Assembly (NCBI RefSeq): GCF_900128975.1
Contig: NZ_FQVC01000003.1
Coordinates: 62,001-126,000, forward strand
Direction: 5' to 3'
DNA length: 64,000 nucleotides
From: Devosia limi DSM 17137
GTDB lineage: Bacteria > Pseudomonadota > Alphaproteobacteria > Rhizobiales > Devosiaceae
In this document: one piece after another, positions 47,779 to 55,816 of the stretch
How the letters are laid out: every line of letters starts with the position of its first letter
Numbering within the stretch: position 1 is the stretch's first letter
The notes under the pieces: generated by a model
The model's input: only the letters and a program-made list of their open reading frames with translations
Databases searched by the model: none
What the model was told of the DNA's origin: nothing
Program-made: the position numbers and the translations under genes

Positions 47779-48119
47779 TGAGCCAAACCATGACTTCACC
47801 CGTCTTCCGCATCGACAGTTTCGCCGTCCCCGCCGCTGCCATGGCTGATTTCCAGGCCCAGGTCAGCCAGACCCTTGCCGTGCTGCGCACCCAGCCGGGC
47901 TTTGTTCGCGATCAGGCTTTCGAGCGCATTTCCGGCCCCGGCCGCTTCAACATCGTCACCATGGTCGAATGGCAGGACGAAGCCTCCCAGGCCCCCGCCA
48001 TCGCCGCCGTGCAAGCGCTCCATCGCCAACTCGGCATCAATTCCACCACCCACAGCCAGCTCGGCATCGAAGACAGCAAGGCCAATTACGTCCCCCTGAC
48101 CCTCAACCCCGCCGCCTAG
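47778..48119 (+). CDS. Antibiotic biosynthesis monooxygenase (ABM) domain protein
   Basis: A 113-residue single-domain protein with a ferredoxin-like fold of the ABM type (FRIDSFAVPAAAMADFQAQV, FNIVTMVEWQDEASQAPAIA). ABM members include cofactor-free quinone-forming monooxygenases and quinol-processing enzymes; many are uncharacterised. It is divergent from the MarR gene with a 77-base shared promoter holding the operator. No Shine-Dalgarno is evident before ATG 47778 or the in-frame ATG at 47790, so a leaderless or weakly translated start is possible. Confidence 0.82.
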   Translation: MSQTMTSPVFRIDSFAVPAAAMADFQAQVSQTLAVLRTQPGFVRDQAFERISGPGRFNIVTMVEWQDEASQAPAIAAVQALHRQLGINSTTHSQLGIEDSKANYVPLTLNPAA

Positions 48120-48220
48120 TCCGGCAATGCCGGGATAGTGGAACGCCTCCATCTCTCCCCACCGTCACCACCCGGCTCGTCCGGGTGGTCCATACGATGC
48201 CTCGAACCAGCCTGCCCTGA

Positions 48221-48619
48221 TCAGGCGAACCGCCCACCCTGCTGGATCACTTCAATCTTGTAGCCATCGGGGTCCGTCACGAAGAAGAACTGCGCGAAGA
48301 GCTTTCCCTCATGGTTGAAATCCCGCAGTGGCCCGGGGTTCAGCCCCTCGGCCACAAAGCGCTGATGCTCACCCGCGAGATCGTCCACCACCACCGCCAG
48401 ATGCCCATAGCCATCGCCCAGCTGATAGGGCTCGGTCCGGTCGAAATTGATCGTCAGCTCCACCTCGAAGCTCGATGCCGTCGGGTGCCGCAGATAGACC
48501 AGCGCGAACCCCTCGAACCCCAGCCGCTGCGCCACCTCGAGTCCAAATGCCCGCCGATAGAAATCGCAGGACCGCGCCTCATCGAGCACGCGGATCATCG
48601 AATGAACAGGTTTTGCCAT
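48221..48619 (-). CDS. gloA: Glyoxalase I-like VOC protein
   Basis: A 132-residue VOC-fold protein close to lactoylglutathione lyase: the start HSMIRVLDEARSCDFYRRAF, FEVELTINF with a metal-ligand Glu, YGHLAVVVDDL with a metal-ligand His and the C-terminal DPDGYKIEVIQQGG with the last Glu. Glyoxalase I isomerises the hemithioacetal of methylglyoxal and glutathione. The gene stands alone, convergent with the ABM gene. The symbol is likely but other VOC enzymes share the pattern. Confidence 0.78.
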   Translation of the reverse strand: MAKPVHSMIRVLDEARSCDFYRRAFGLEVAQRLGFEGFALVYLRHPTASSFEVELTINFDRTEPYQLGDGYGHLAVVVDDLAGEHQRFVAEGLNPGPLRDFNHEGKLFAQFFFVTDPDGYKIEVIQQGGRFA

Positions 48620-48684
48620 GGGAGAGCCAATCAGGTTGAAAGAGAAGGCCGACAGTTACCGAAAACCACCGGCTCAGTTCAACC

Positions 48685-49794
48685 CTAAACCTCCGGCGGA
48701 TACCGGTGTTCGACGCCGCGGAAGTCGCGGACGCTGAAGCAGCCGTCACCATTGGCGGCAATGCTGGAGGCGCCGATATCGGCCTTGCCGTGCCCGCCGG
48801 GAATATCGAGGATATAGGTCGGCTGGCACAGCCCCGAAATCCGCCCCCGCAGCGCCGCCACCAGCGCCTGCCCCTCGGCAATGCCGATGCGGAAATGGCT
48901 GGTGCCCGGTGCCAGGTCCGGATGATGCAGGTAATAGGGCTTCACCCGGTTCTCGACAAAGCCGCGCATCAGCGCCGCCAGTGTCTCGACATCGTCATTG
49001 ACGCCCTTGAGCAGCACCGATTGGCTGAGCATCACCACGCCCGCATCCACCAGCCGCGCGATCGCGCCGCTCGCCGCGCCGGTCAATTCGCGCGGGTGAT
49101 TGGCATGCAGCGCCAAATACGTCGTCTTGCCGCTGGCCTTGAGCGCCGCGATCAATGCGCTATCCACCCGCTCCGGCTCCACCACCGGCACCCGGGTATG
49201 AAACCGCACGACCTTCACATGCGCAATATCCGCCAGCCGCTCCATGATCGCGCTCAGCCGGCGCGGCGACAGCACCAGCGGATCGCCGCCGGTCAGGATC
49301 ACTTCCCAGATTTCCTCATGCGCCGCGATATAGGCAAAGGCCGCGTCCATTGCCGCCGGCGCCAGCGTACCCAGCCCCTGTGGTCCCACCATTTCGCGGC
49401 GAAAGCAGAACCGGCAATAGACCGGGCAGACATGCACCGCCTTCAGCAGCACCCGGTCGGGATAGCGATGCACGATCCCCTCGACCGGACTATGGGTCAG
49501 ATCGCCAATCGGATCGGCCCGTTCGTCCGGCGTCGTCACCAGCTCCGCCAGCTCCGGCACGAACTGGCGCGCAATCGGATCATTGGGATCGCTAGGGTCA
49601 ATCAGCGCCGCAATCGTCGGCGTTATCGCAATCGCATATTTCTGCGCAACGGCGTCGAGACCGCTGGCTTCCGGTACCAGTCCCGCCTCAACAAGGCTCT
49701 CCACGGTCTTTAAAGACTGGGCGGATCGTCCCCTCCCCCTTGAGGGGAGGGCCAGGGTGGGGGTGCTGTGGCCCGTGTTGATCACGTCACTCAT
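48685..49794 (-). CDS. epmB: EF-P beta-lysylation enzyme (lysine 2,3-aminomutase-like radical SAM protein)
   Basis: The protein has the radical-SAM cluster motif C-x3-C-x2-C in VHVCPVYCRFCFRREMVG, GGDPLVLS and the pyridoxal-lysine region near the C-terminus (IPGGHGKADI). EpmB converts alpha-lysine to beta-lysine for EF-P modification. From the ATG at 49792-49794 it has 369 residues, but residues 9-22 (about STPTLALPSRGRG) are encoded by a palindromic R2 repeat. A GTG at 49702-49704 (KTVESLVEAG) could be the ancestral start. The ATG lies seven bases after the epmA stop, suggesting coupling. Confidence 0.92.
   Translation of the reverse strand: MSDVINTGHSTPTLALPSRGRGRSAQSLKTVESLVEAGLVPEASGLDAVAQKYAIAITPTIAALIDPSDPNDPIARQFVPELAELVTTPDERADPIGDLTHSPVEGIVHRYPDRVLLKAVHVCPVYCRFCFRREMVGPQGLGTLAPAAMDAAFAYIAAHEEIWEVILTGGDPLVLSPRRLSAIMERLADIAHVKVVRFHTRVPVVEPERVDSALIAALKASGKTTYLALHANHPRELTGAASGAIARLVDAGVVMLSQSVLLKGVNDDVETLAALMRGFVENRVKPYYLHHPDLAPGTSHFRIGIAEGQALVAALRGRISGLCQPTYILDIPGGHGKADIGASSIAANGDGCFSVRDFRGVEHRYPPEV
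49730..49768. repeat. R2 repeat inside the epmB 5' end
   Basis: A full R2 unit (CCCCTCCCCCTTGAGGGGAG then GGGTGGGGGTGCTG) lies in frame within the first 30 codons of the epmB frame, in the orientation that encodes a Thr/Pro/Leu/Arg/Gly peptide. Confidence 0.7.
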
Positions 49795-49801
49795 TCCGCA
49801 C

Positions 49802-50860
49802 TCATTCCGCCACCGGCGCCCAGATCACCTGGTCAATCCGCGGCGCGCCCGTCGCCAGCATCACCAGCCGGTCAAAGCCCAGCGCCACGCCGCTCGCCGG
49901 CGGCATCAGTTCGAGCGCCCGCAGGAAGTCCTCGTCCAGCGGATAGCGCTCATCATAGAGCCGCTGCTTCTCGTCCATTTCAATGGCGAAACGGCGGCGT
50001 TGCTCGTCCGGATCGGTCAGCTCGCCAAAGCCATTGGCCAATTCCACCCCGCAGGCATAAAGCTCGAACCGCTCGGACATCCGCCGGTCATCGCTCGCCC
50101 GCCGCGCCAAAGCCGCCTCAGCCGCCGGATAGCGATCAAGGATCGTCACCCGCCCCAGCCCCAGATTGGGCTCGATCTTTTCCACCAGCACCCGGCTGAA
50201 CAGGTAGGACCAGGTCCGATCCTCCGGCACGTCGATCCCCACAGCCGCCATCTGCGCCGCCAGTGCCTCGCCATCGGTGCGCCCCTCGGCATCCATCGTC
50301 GCCAGCAGGTCGATCTGCCCATAGCGCATGAATGCGTCGACCACGCTCAGCCGCTCCGCCTCGGCAAACGCATCGGCTTCGCGGTCGCGATAGCGCAGCT
50401 TCTGCGTGCCCACCGTCTCCGCTGCCAGCCGGATCATCGCAAGGCAATCGGCCATGATCGCCTCATAGGGCTCCTCCACCCGATACCATTCCAGCATGGT
50501 GAATTCGGGATGGTGCAGCGGCCCGCGCTCGCGATTGCGCCAGACATGGCCAAGGCTGGCAATCCGCCGCTCCCCCGCCGCCAGCAGCTTCTTCATGGTG
50601 AATTCGGGCGAGGTGTGCAGATACATCGTCTGCCCCAGCCCATCATTGCCGATGGCCGTGGTGGCAAAGGCATGCAGATGCGTCTCATTGCCCGGCGAGC
50701 GCTGCAGCCCCGGCGGATCGACCAGCAAAAAATCTTCCCTCGCCAGGTAACCGCGCAACGCCGCCTCGACACGATTGCGCGCCAACAGGATCGGCCGGCG
50801 GTCGGCATGGATACTGGGCATCCACCACGGGGATTTTTCGCTCTTGGAATGGCTGCTCAT
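49802..50860 (-). CDS. epmA: Elongation factor P lysyltransferase (PoxA/GenX-type)
   Basis: A 352-residue class-II lysyl-tRNA-synthetase paralogue without the anticodon-binding domain. The motifs MYLHTSPEFTMKKLL, GHVWRNRERGPLHHPEFTMLEWY and the C-terminal GVALGFDRLVML are present. It attaches (R)-beta-lysine to lysine 34 of EF-P. The ATG at 50858-50860 is used; a GTG lies one codon earlier. It is divergent from efp with 151 bases between, so the whole modification system is encoded together. Confidence 0.94.
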   Translation of the reverse strand: MSSHSKSEKSPWWMPSIHADRRPILLARNRVEAALRGYLAREDFLLVDPPGLQRSPGNETHLHAFATTAIGNDGLGQTMYLHTSPEFTMKKLLAAGERRIASLGHVWRNRERGPLHHPEFTMLEWYRVEEPYEAIMADCLAMIRLAAETVGTQKLRYRDREADAFAEAERLSVVDAFMRYGQIDLLATMDAEGRTDGEALAAQMAAVGIDVPEDRTWSYLFSRVLVEKIEPNLGLGRVTILDRYPAAEAALARRASDDRRMSERFELYACGVELANGFGELTDPDEQRRRFAIEMDEKQRLYDERYPLDEDFLRALELMPPASGVALGFDRLVMLATGAPRIDQVIWAPVAE

Positions 50861-51011
50861 CACGATGAACCCACGATGCGCCGGTGACCTTTATGACGGT
50901 CGGGCTGGAGATTTTCCCAGAACTAGGGTAGTTGGCGCACGAAACCGCTATTCTGGCGTCGCGACGGCCCTGCCTCTACGACGCGTCTACTGATCGAACA
51001 AGGAAGAATTC

Positions 51012-51581
51012 ATGGTCAAGGTCATCGCCTCGTCGCTGCGCAAAGGCAATGTTGTCGAGCAGGACGGCAATCTGCACGTCATTCTGACGGCGGAAAACGT
51101 CCACCCCGGCAAGGGCAACTCCATCACCAACGTCAACATGCGCCGCATGTCGGATGGCGTGAAGGTGGTTGGTCGCTGGCGCACCGTCGAAATGGTCGAA
51201 AAGGCCGATGTCGATGAGCGCGAATATGACTATCTCTATTCCGACGGCGAAGGCCACCACTTCATGGAGCCGGTCAGCTACGAGCAGATCACCGTCCACG
51301 ATGACGTGATCGGCGATCAGAAGGCCTATCTGACCGACGGCATGAAGGTCTATCTCAAGACCTTTGAAGGCAATGCAATTGCCATGGAACTGCCGCAGCG
51401 CCTGACCTTTGAGATCGTCGAGACCGAGCCCGTAGTGAAGGGCCAGACGGCCTCCTCGTCCTACAAGCCCGCCGTGCTCAACAATGGCCTCAAGGTCATG
51501 GTTCCGCCCCATATCGGCGTCGGCACCCGCATCGTCATCCTCACCGAAGACAATTCCTACGTCGAGCGCGCCAAGGACTGA
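51012..51581 (+). CDS. efp: Translation elongation factor P
   Basis: The 189-residue protein has the three-domain EF-P layout. The loop [10 protein letters not shown] carries lysine 34, the residue modified by EpmA and EpmB whose genes are adjacent. EF-P relieves ribosome stalling at polyproline stretches. AGGAAGAATTC gives a good Shine-Dalgarno before the ATG. A perfect palindromic terminator follows at 51652-51675. Confidence 0.97.
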   Translation: MVKVIASSLRKGNVVEQDGNLHVILTAENVHPGKGNSITNVNMRRMSDGVKVVGRWRTVEMVEKADVDEREYDYLYSDGEGHHFMEPVSYEQITVHDDVIGDQKAYLTDGMKVYLKTFEGNAIAMELPQRLTFEIVETEPVVKGQTASSSYKPAVLNNGLKVMVPPHIGVGTRIVILTEDNSYVERAKD

Positions 51582-51651
51582 TGAGCGGAGCCTGCCCCGG
51601 CGAAGGCCGGGCTCGCAGGGCTCAGGCTATCCCAGCATTCGATCCATACCA

Positions 51652-51675
51652 AAACGGGCCCGTACGGGCCCGTTT
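51652..51675. terminator. Perfect palindromic terminator after efp
   Basis: AAACGGGCCCGT and its exact complement ACGGGCCCGTTT form a 12-base perfect palindrome (51652-51675). It lies between the convergent efp and DUF2934 genes, with a short T-run on each strand, and can end both. Confidence 0.82.
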
Positions 51676-51676
51676 C

Positions 51677-51901
51677 TCATTGATTGTTGTCGATCTCACC
51701 GGCAGCATCGCGCCAATGCGCTTCGGCTCGATCCGGCGGCGCCCCTTCCGCCAGCCACTTGTCATAGGCGATCTGGCGCAGGTGCATGTCCTTGGCGCGG
51801 AGCCAGTAGTCGAAGCTCCGCCCCTCTGGACGCCCATCCTGCTCCCACAGGAAATAGGCTGTATTTCGGATCATCTCGGCCAAAGCCGTGTTCTTGTACA
51901 T
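51677..51901 (-). CDS. DUF2934 small protein
   Basis: A 74-residue protein whose first half reads MIRNTAYFLWEQDGRPEGRS and FDYWLRA, the DUF2934 signature. The second half (IAYDKWLAEGAPPDRAEAHW) looks like a second, diverged copy. Such proteins are common in Alphaproteobacteria, often as stress-linked small proteins, without known function. The start codon has no good ribosome site. Confidence 0.78.
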   Translation of the reverse strand: MYKNTALAEMIRNTAYFLWEQDGRPEGRSFDYWLRAKDMHLRQIAYDKWLAEGAPPDRAEAHWRDAAGEIDNNQ

Positions 51902-51959
51902 AAGATGGTTCGCTGGCTACGACCCCATTCTGGCTCGCCTGGGGTCGCGCAACCTTCCG

Positions 51960-52451
51960 TCATGCTGCCTTGCGATTGGCGTCGGCGACCGCCAATTGCG
52001 AGAGCTTGTTGTCGGTCGCCACCTCTTCCTTGAGCGTGGCGTCGAACAGCGCGACGGCTTCGGTCATGCCCAATTGCTCAGCCCAGCTTTTGAGCGTGCC
52101 GTAGCGGGCAATTTCGTAATGCTCGACAGCCTGCGCCGCCGATACCAGCCCGGCATCAAGCGCAGCCGTGCCCTTGAAGTCGTCCATGATCGACTTGCCT
52201 TCTTCGAGAATGCCCAGGATCGCGTCGCAGGTCTTGCCGCGCGGGGCTTTCCCCAGCAGCTCGAACACCTGTTCCAGGCGATCAACATGGCCTTCGGTTT
52301 CGGCCATATGCTGTTCAAAGCCGGCCTTGAGGTCAGGCGATTGCGCCGCCTTGGCCATTTTCGGCAGGGCTTTCAGGATTTGCCGTTCGGCAAAATAGAT
52401 GTCCTTGACGGTATCGAGAAACAGATCGTTCAGGGATTTGTCTTCAGCCAT
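51960..52451 (-). CDS. DUF892 (YciE/YciF-like) ferritin-like protein
   Basis: A 163-residue helical protein from the ATG at 52449-52451 (MAEDKSLNDLF). The DUF892 signature LFLDTVKDIYFAERQILKAL and the later AQAVEHYEIARYGTL segment supply the Glu/His residues of a di-iron four-helix bundle. YciF-type proteins are stress induced in enterobacteria. The longer upstream open frame overlaps the divergent methyltransferase and is not used. Confidence 0.9.
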   Translation of the reverse strand: MAEDKSLNDLFLDTVKDIYFAERQILKALPKMAKAAQSPDLKAGFEQHMAETEGHVDRLEQVFELLGKAPRGKTCDAILGILEEGKSIMDDFKGTAALDAGLVSAAQAVEHYEIARYGTLKSWAEQLGMTEAVALFDATLKEEVATDNKLSQLAVADANRKAA

Positions 52452-52587
52452 TTGTTTGCTCCAGTGATAGGTAGGACGCTGCAGCGATGAACGGCCACAC
52501 CCCGCTGAAGTTCCCCGATTGTGAAGCACACTTTGCCGCGATTTCGCGACTGCCCTATAAGGGTCTGCAATCACAGCAGGAACCGCC

Positions 52588-53283
52588 ATGACCGCGTCCG
52601 TCTATCCTCCCGGCTTCTATGAAAATCGGCGCGCCCAGACGGCCCATGCCGCCACGACCATCCTCGCCACCCTGCCGGATTTCCTGCCCCGCGCCTCCCT
52701 TGCCGATATCGGCTGCGGCACCGGCACCTGGCTGGCCGCCGGTCTCGCCAGCGGCGCTACGGATGCTTTCGGCATCGAAGGCGATTGGGTGAAAACCGAA
52801 ATGCTGGACGATCCGCGCATCGCCTTCCAGCCGCACGATCTCGAACAGCCCTTCACCGGTCCGCGCGTCGATCTCGCCATGTCGCTGGAAGTGGCCGAGC
52901 ACCTGAGCCCCGCCCGCGCGCCAAGCTTCGTCGCCGATCTGGTGGCGCTGGCGCCAGCCGTATTGTTCGGCGCTGCCATCCCCGGCCAGGGCGGCGTCAA
53001 TCACCTCAACGAACAATGGCAATCCTACTGGGCCGGCCTCTTCGCCACCCATGGCTATCAGCCCTTCGACGTCGTCCGCCCGGCGATCTGGACCGATGCG
53101 GCCATCCCCGCCTGGTACAAGCAGAACACTTTGCTCTACCTCAACCCGGCTCTCGCTGCCGAAAGCAACCTGACACCGGAAACCGCCCGCCTCGACCTGG
53201 TCCATCCCCTGTTCTGGGAACGCGCCAATCGCGAACTCAAGCACGCCAATGCCCTGCCCGAGTCAGCCTATCTCGAGGGCTAG
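52588..53283 (+). CDS. Class I SAM-dependent methyltransferase
   Basis: A 231-residue protein with motif I LADIGCGTGTWLAAGL at about residue 38, an acidic motif II (AFGIEGDW) and a SLEVAEHL motif IV. The C-terminal NRELKHANALPE tail is like those of methyltransferases in sugar or glycan gene sets, but the substrate is unknown. AGGAACCGCC precedes the ATG. It is divergent from DUF892 and convergent with the MFS gene. Confidence 0.85.
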   Translation: MTASVYPPGFYENRRAQTAHAATTILATLPDFLPRASLADIGCGTGTWLAAGLASGATDAFGIEGDWVKTEMLDDPRIAFQPHDLEQPFTGPRVDLAMSLEVAEHLSPARAPSFVADLVALAPAVLFGAAIPGQGGVNHLNEQWQSYWAGLFATHGYQPFDVVRPAIWTDAAIPAWYKQNTLLYLNPALAAESNLTPETARLDLVHPLFWERANRELKHANALPESAYLEG

Positions 53284-53353
53284 AGGCATCTCCTCGATCA
53301 TCGGGTGATGCCCCCGCAGGACCCCCCCATTTGCAGGCCAGCCTCGGATAATA
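53284..53353. repeat. Possible fragment of the large palindromic element
   Basis: The convergent gap holds CATCGGGTGATG and the string CATTTGCAGGCCAGCC, which matches the right flank of element B (CATTTGCAGGCCGGC at about 27097-27112). The left half of the element is not recognisable, so this may be a decayed or partial copy. Confidence 0.4.
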
Positions 53354-54670
53354 TCAGCGCGGCCAGACGGGGTGGTGATTGTCGATCACAAAGCCATGCG
53401 CATGCCGATGCCCCCGCCCGGCCGGCACCGCGTCATGCAGATGGGGATGGTCGGGGTCGAGCCCATAATGGGTGTGCGTCACCACATCGGGATCGCCAAC
53501 CGGCCAAAACAGCGTCGCCACCACCATGGCCGTAGCCGCCGCCAGCCCCAGCACCATAAAGCTTGCCGGCAACCCGATCAGCGCCCCGAGCCAGCCCGCA
53601 AGCGGATATGTCGCCAGCCAGCAGGCGTGCGACAGCGCGAACTGCGCCGCAAACAGCGCCGGCCGGTCTTCGGGATGCGACGAGCGCCGCAACAATTGCC
53701 CCGACGGGGTCAGCACCAGCGAATAGCCCAGCCCGAACACGGACCACAGCGCCAGCAACTGGCCATAGCCATCGAGCATCACGCCGGCCAGCAGCGCCAC
53801 GCACAGGACCCCCGCGCCGCTCATCATCGTCCTGCGCACCGGAAACCGGTCCAGCAGCGGCGGCAGCGCCAGCGCGGCAAGGATCGAGCCACCACCGAAT
53901 GCCGCCAGCGCCCACGCCGTCGCCTGCTGGTCCAGCCCGAGCCCGGACTGCACGATCAGCACCGTGTTGACGAACACCATCGCCCCGGCACAGGCCACGC
54001 CGAAATTCAGCGCCAGCAAGCCACGCAGCCGCGGCGTCGCCAGATAAATGCGGATCCCCCGCGTCGTCCGCTCGTAAATTCCGCGCGGCGCCGTCGGCTT
54101 GGGGCTGGGTAGCGTCACCGAGACCACAAACGCCGCCGAGGCCAGAAATCCCACCACCGTCCCGGCGAAAATGCCATGGAAGCTGATCACCGTTAGCAGT
54201 GCCGCCGCCAGGATCGGGCTGACCACGCTTTCCAGGTCATAGGCCAGCCGCGACAGCGACAGCGCCCGCGTATAATCGCGCTCGTCGGGCAGCACATCGG
54301 GAATGGTCGCCTGAAAGGTCGGGGTGAACGAAGCCGACGCCGCCTGCAGCAGGAAGATCAGCACGAACACTTCCCAGATCTGGGTGACGAAGGGCAGCGC
54401 CACCGCCACCGCCGCCCGGATCAGGTCCAGCGTCACCAGCATGGCCCGGCGTGGCACCCGCTCGGCAAAGGCGGCCGCAACCGGAGCGACAGCCACATTG
54501 GCCACCATCTTGATCGCCAGCGCCGTACCCAGCACCATGCCGGCATTTACCCCCGCCAGTTCATAAGCCAGCAGGCCCAGCGCCACGGTACACAGCCCGG
54601 TGCCGATCAGCGCGATGACCTGCGCCATATAAAGGTGGCGATAGGTCCGGTTAGCCAGAACATGCAGCAT
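53354..54670 (-). CDS. MFS exporter with a histidine-rich C-terminal tail (probable metal efflux)
   Basis: A 438-residue major-facilitator protein with twelve membrane helices. The cytoplasmic tail (about residues 395-438) is rich in His pairs: THTHYG, HPHLHD, HRHAH and NHHP. Such tails bind Ni2+, Co2+ or Zn2+ and occur in NreB-type nickel exporters. The gene lies 45 bases downstream of a CsoR/RcnR-type metal sensor in the same direction, which supports a metal-resistance operon. The exact metal is not shown. Confidence 0.85.
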   Translation of the reverse strand: MLHVLANRTYRHLYMAQVIALIGTGLCTVALGLLAYELAGVNAGMVLGTALAIKMVANVAVAPVAAAFAERVPRRAMLVTLDLIRAAVAVALPFVTQIWEVFVLIFLLQAASASFTPTFQATIPDVLPDERDYTRALSLSRLAYDLESVVSPILAAALLTVISFHGIFAGTVVGFLASAAFVVSVTLPSPKPTAPRGIYERTTRGIRIYLATPRLRGLLALNFGVACAGAMVFVNTVLIVQSGLGLDQQATAWALAAFGGGSILAALALPPLLDRFPVRRTMMSGAGVLCVALLAGVMLDGYGQLLALWSVFGLGYSLVLTPSGQLLRRSSHPEDRPALFAAQFALSHACWLATYPLAGWLGALIGLPASFMVLGLAAATAMVVATLFWPVGDPDVVTHTHYGLDPDHPHLHDAVPAGRGHRHAHGFVIDNHHPVWPR

Positions 54671-54715
54671 CTTGTTTCCGCCCCCTCGGCGGGATGGTGA
54701 GTGAGCGGCCCCGAT

Positions 54716-54991
54716 CTACAGGTACCGCGTGATTTCCTTGAACGTGTCGACTGACTGGCGCTTCTCCAGCGTCAGCGGTCCCACCACATCGTCCAGACAG
54801 TGATCGAGGTGATCCTGGATCAGCGTCCGCTTGGCCTGCACGATGGCCTTTTCCACGGCATGCAATTGCTGGGCGATATCCAGGCATTCCCGCCCACCCT
54901 CGATCATGTCGATAATGCTGCGCAAATGCCCTTCGGCCCGCTTCAGCCGCTTGACGATAGCCGGATGGTTTTGATGCAGGTGCTCACTCAT
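54716..54991 (-). CDS. CsoR/RcnR-family metal-sensing repressor
   Basis: A 91-residue all-helical DNA-binding protein (RLKRAEGHLRSIIDMIEGG and CLDIAQQLHAVEKAI are family hallmarks). Potential metal ligands are C36, H61, H64 and C65 plus N-terminal H4, H6 and H9. The C-H-C set fits CsoR-type copper sites, while the extra His residues resemble nickel/cobalt sensors of the RcnR/DmeR/NreA kind. The downstream His-tailed MFS exporter favours Ni/Co. Strong Shine-Dalgarno AGGAGGATAGG. Confidence 0.88.
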   Translation of the reverse strand: MSEHLHQNHPAIVKRLKRAEGHLRSIIDMIEGGRECLDIAQQLHAVEKAIVQAKRTLIQDHLDHCLDDVVGPLTLEKRQSVDTFKEITRYL

Positions 54992-54996
54992 GATCC

Positions 54997-55015
54997 TATC
55001 CTCCTGGAGGGGATA
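54997..55015. promoter_or_regulatory. Inverted repeat at the metal-sensor start
   Basis: TATCC...GGATA arms around TCCTGGAGG lie 6-24 bases upstream of the sensor ATG and contain its ribosome site. CsoR-type operators are G-tract palindromes, so it may be an autoregulatory operator, but the overlap with the Shine-Dalgarno makes chance symmetry possible. Confidence 0.35.
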
Positions 55016-55077
55016 AAAAAGCCAGAAACACCCGCCAGATCAAGCCCTGTCCGCTCAACGTCCATCCCCAAAGAGTC

Positions 55078-55103
55078 AGGCGCGGGTCATTCGGCCCGCG
55101 CCT
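55078..55103 (-). terminator. Hairpin terminator downstream of coxG
   Basis: Nine-base arms AGGCGCGGG/CCCGCGCCT with an eight-base loop lie eight bases after the coxG stop. On the minus strand it is followed by GACTCTTT, a weak T-run. Confidence 0.6.
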
Positions 55104-55110
55104 GCTTGGG

Positions 55111-55755
55111 TCACGGCTGCGTCTTGCCGCCAAACAGCGACCGCAGCTTGTTGCCCAGCACCGTCATAAGCAGCGCGAACATGTTGAGTTCACGTGGCTT
55201 GGCCTTGGCGGGTGCCGGGGCTGCCGCAGGAGCCGCAGCGGCCTCTGCACTCGTCCCCGCTGCCGGCGCTTCCGCCACGGCCGCAACCGGCGCCGGATTG
55301 GCTGCTTCGATTTCGGCTTCCAGGTTCTCGGTGAAATCCGAGATGATCTGCCCCGCCACTGCCTCGACTATGCCGCCCCGGGCAAACTGGGCCAGCCCGC
55401 CAGACAGGACATAGTCCACCGCCACGTCGACCTGCGTGCGCTTGCCGCCATCGAGATCGATCAGCGTATAGGTCACCACGCCCTTGGCGCGCGAGTTCTG
55501 GTTCTTGTCGACACCGGCGCCGGTAATGGTGCCGGTAAAGTCAGCCGGATTGGGCTCGACCTTGGCTTCGCCGCCAAAATCGGCCTTGATCGGCCCCAGC
55601 TTGACCGAAATCCGCCCCTTGGCCACGCCATCCACCGGCGGCTCGCTCAGCGACGCGCCGGGAATGCACGACACCACTTTGGGCAGGTCCTGGAACATGT
55701 CCCAGACAACGCTGCGATTGTGGTTGACGGTGAAGCTCTGCTTGATTTCGGCCAT
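55111..55755 (-). CDS. coxG: CoxG-family SRPBCC protein
   Basis: A 214-residue protein from the ATG at 55753-55755. Residues 1-150 form an SRPBCC domain of the CoxG type (VVWDMFQDLPKVVSCIPGA, FGGEAKVEPNPADFTGTI). An Ala/Pro-rich linker leads to a C-terminal hydrophobic helix (LNMFALLMTVLGNKL) that may tether it to the membrane. In carboxydotrophs CoxG helps anchor or mature the molybdenum hydroxylase. Here it closes an operon of a TRAP system and a deacylase, with the hydroxylase genes divergent. Confidence 0.86.
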   Translation of the reverse strand: MAEIKQSFTVNHNRSVVWDMFQDLPKVVSCIPGASLSEPPVDGVAKGRISVKLGPIKADFGGEAKVEPNPADFTGTITGAGVDKNQNSRAKGVVTYTLIDLDGGKRTQVDVAVDYVLSGGLAQFARGGIVEAVAGQIISDFTENLEAEIEAANPAPVAAVAEAPAAGTSAEAAAAPAAAPAPAKAKPRELNMFALLMTVLGNKLRSLFGGKTQP

Positions 55756-55816
55756 GGGGATATTCCTTGTCTGGATGGCGGCAGCCCGCTGCAAAGGCAG
55801 CAGGCTGCGCTGAAAA

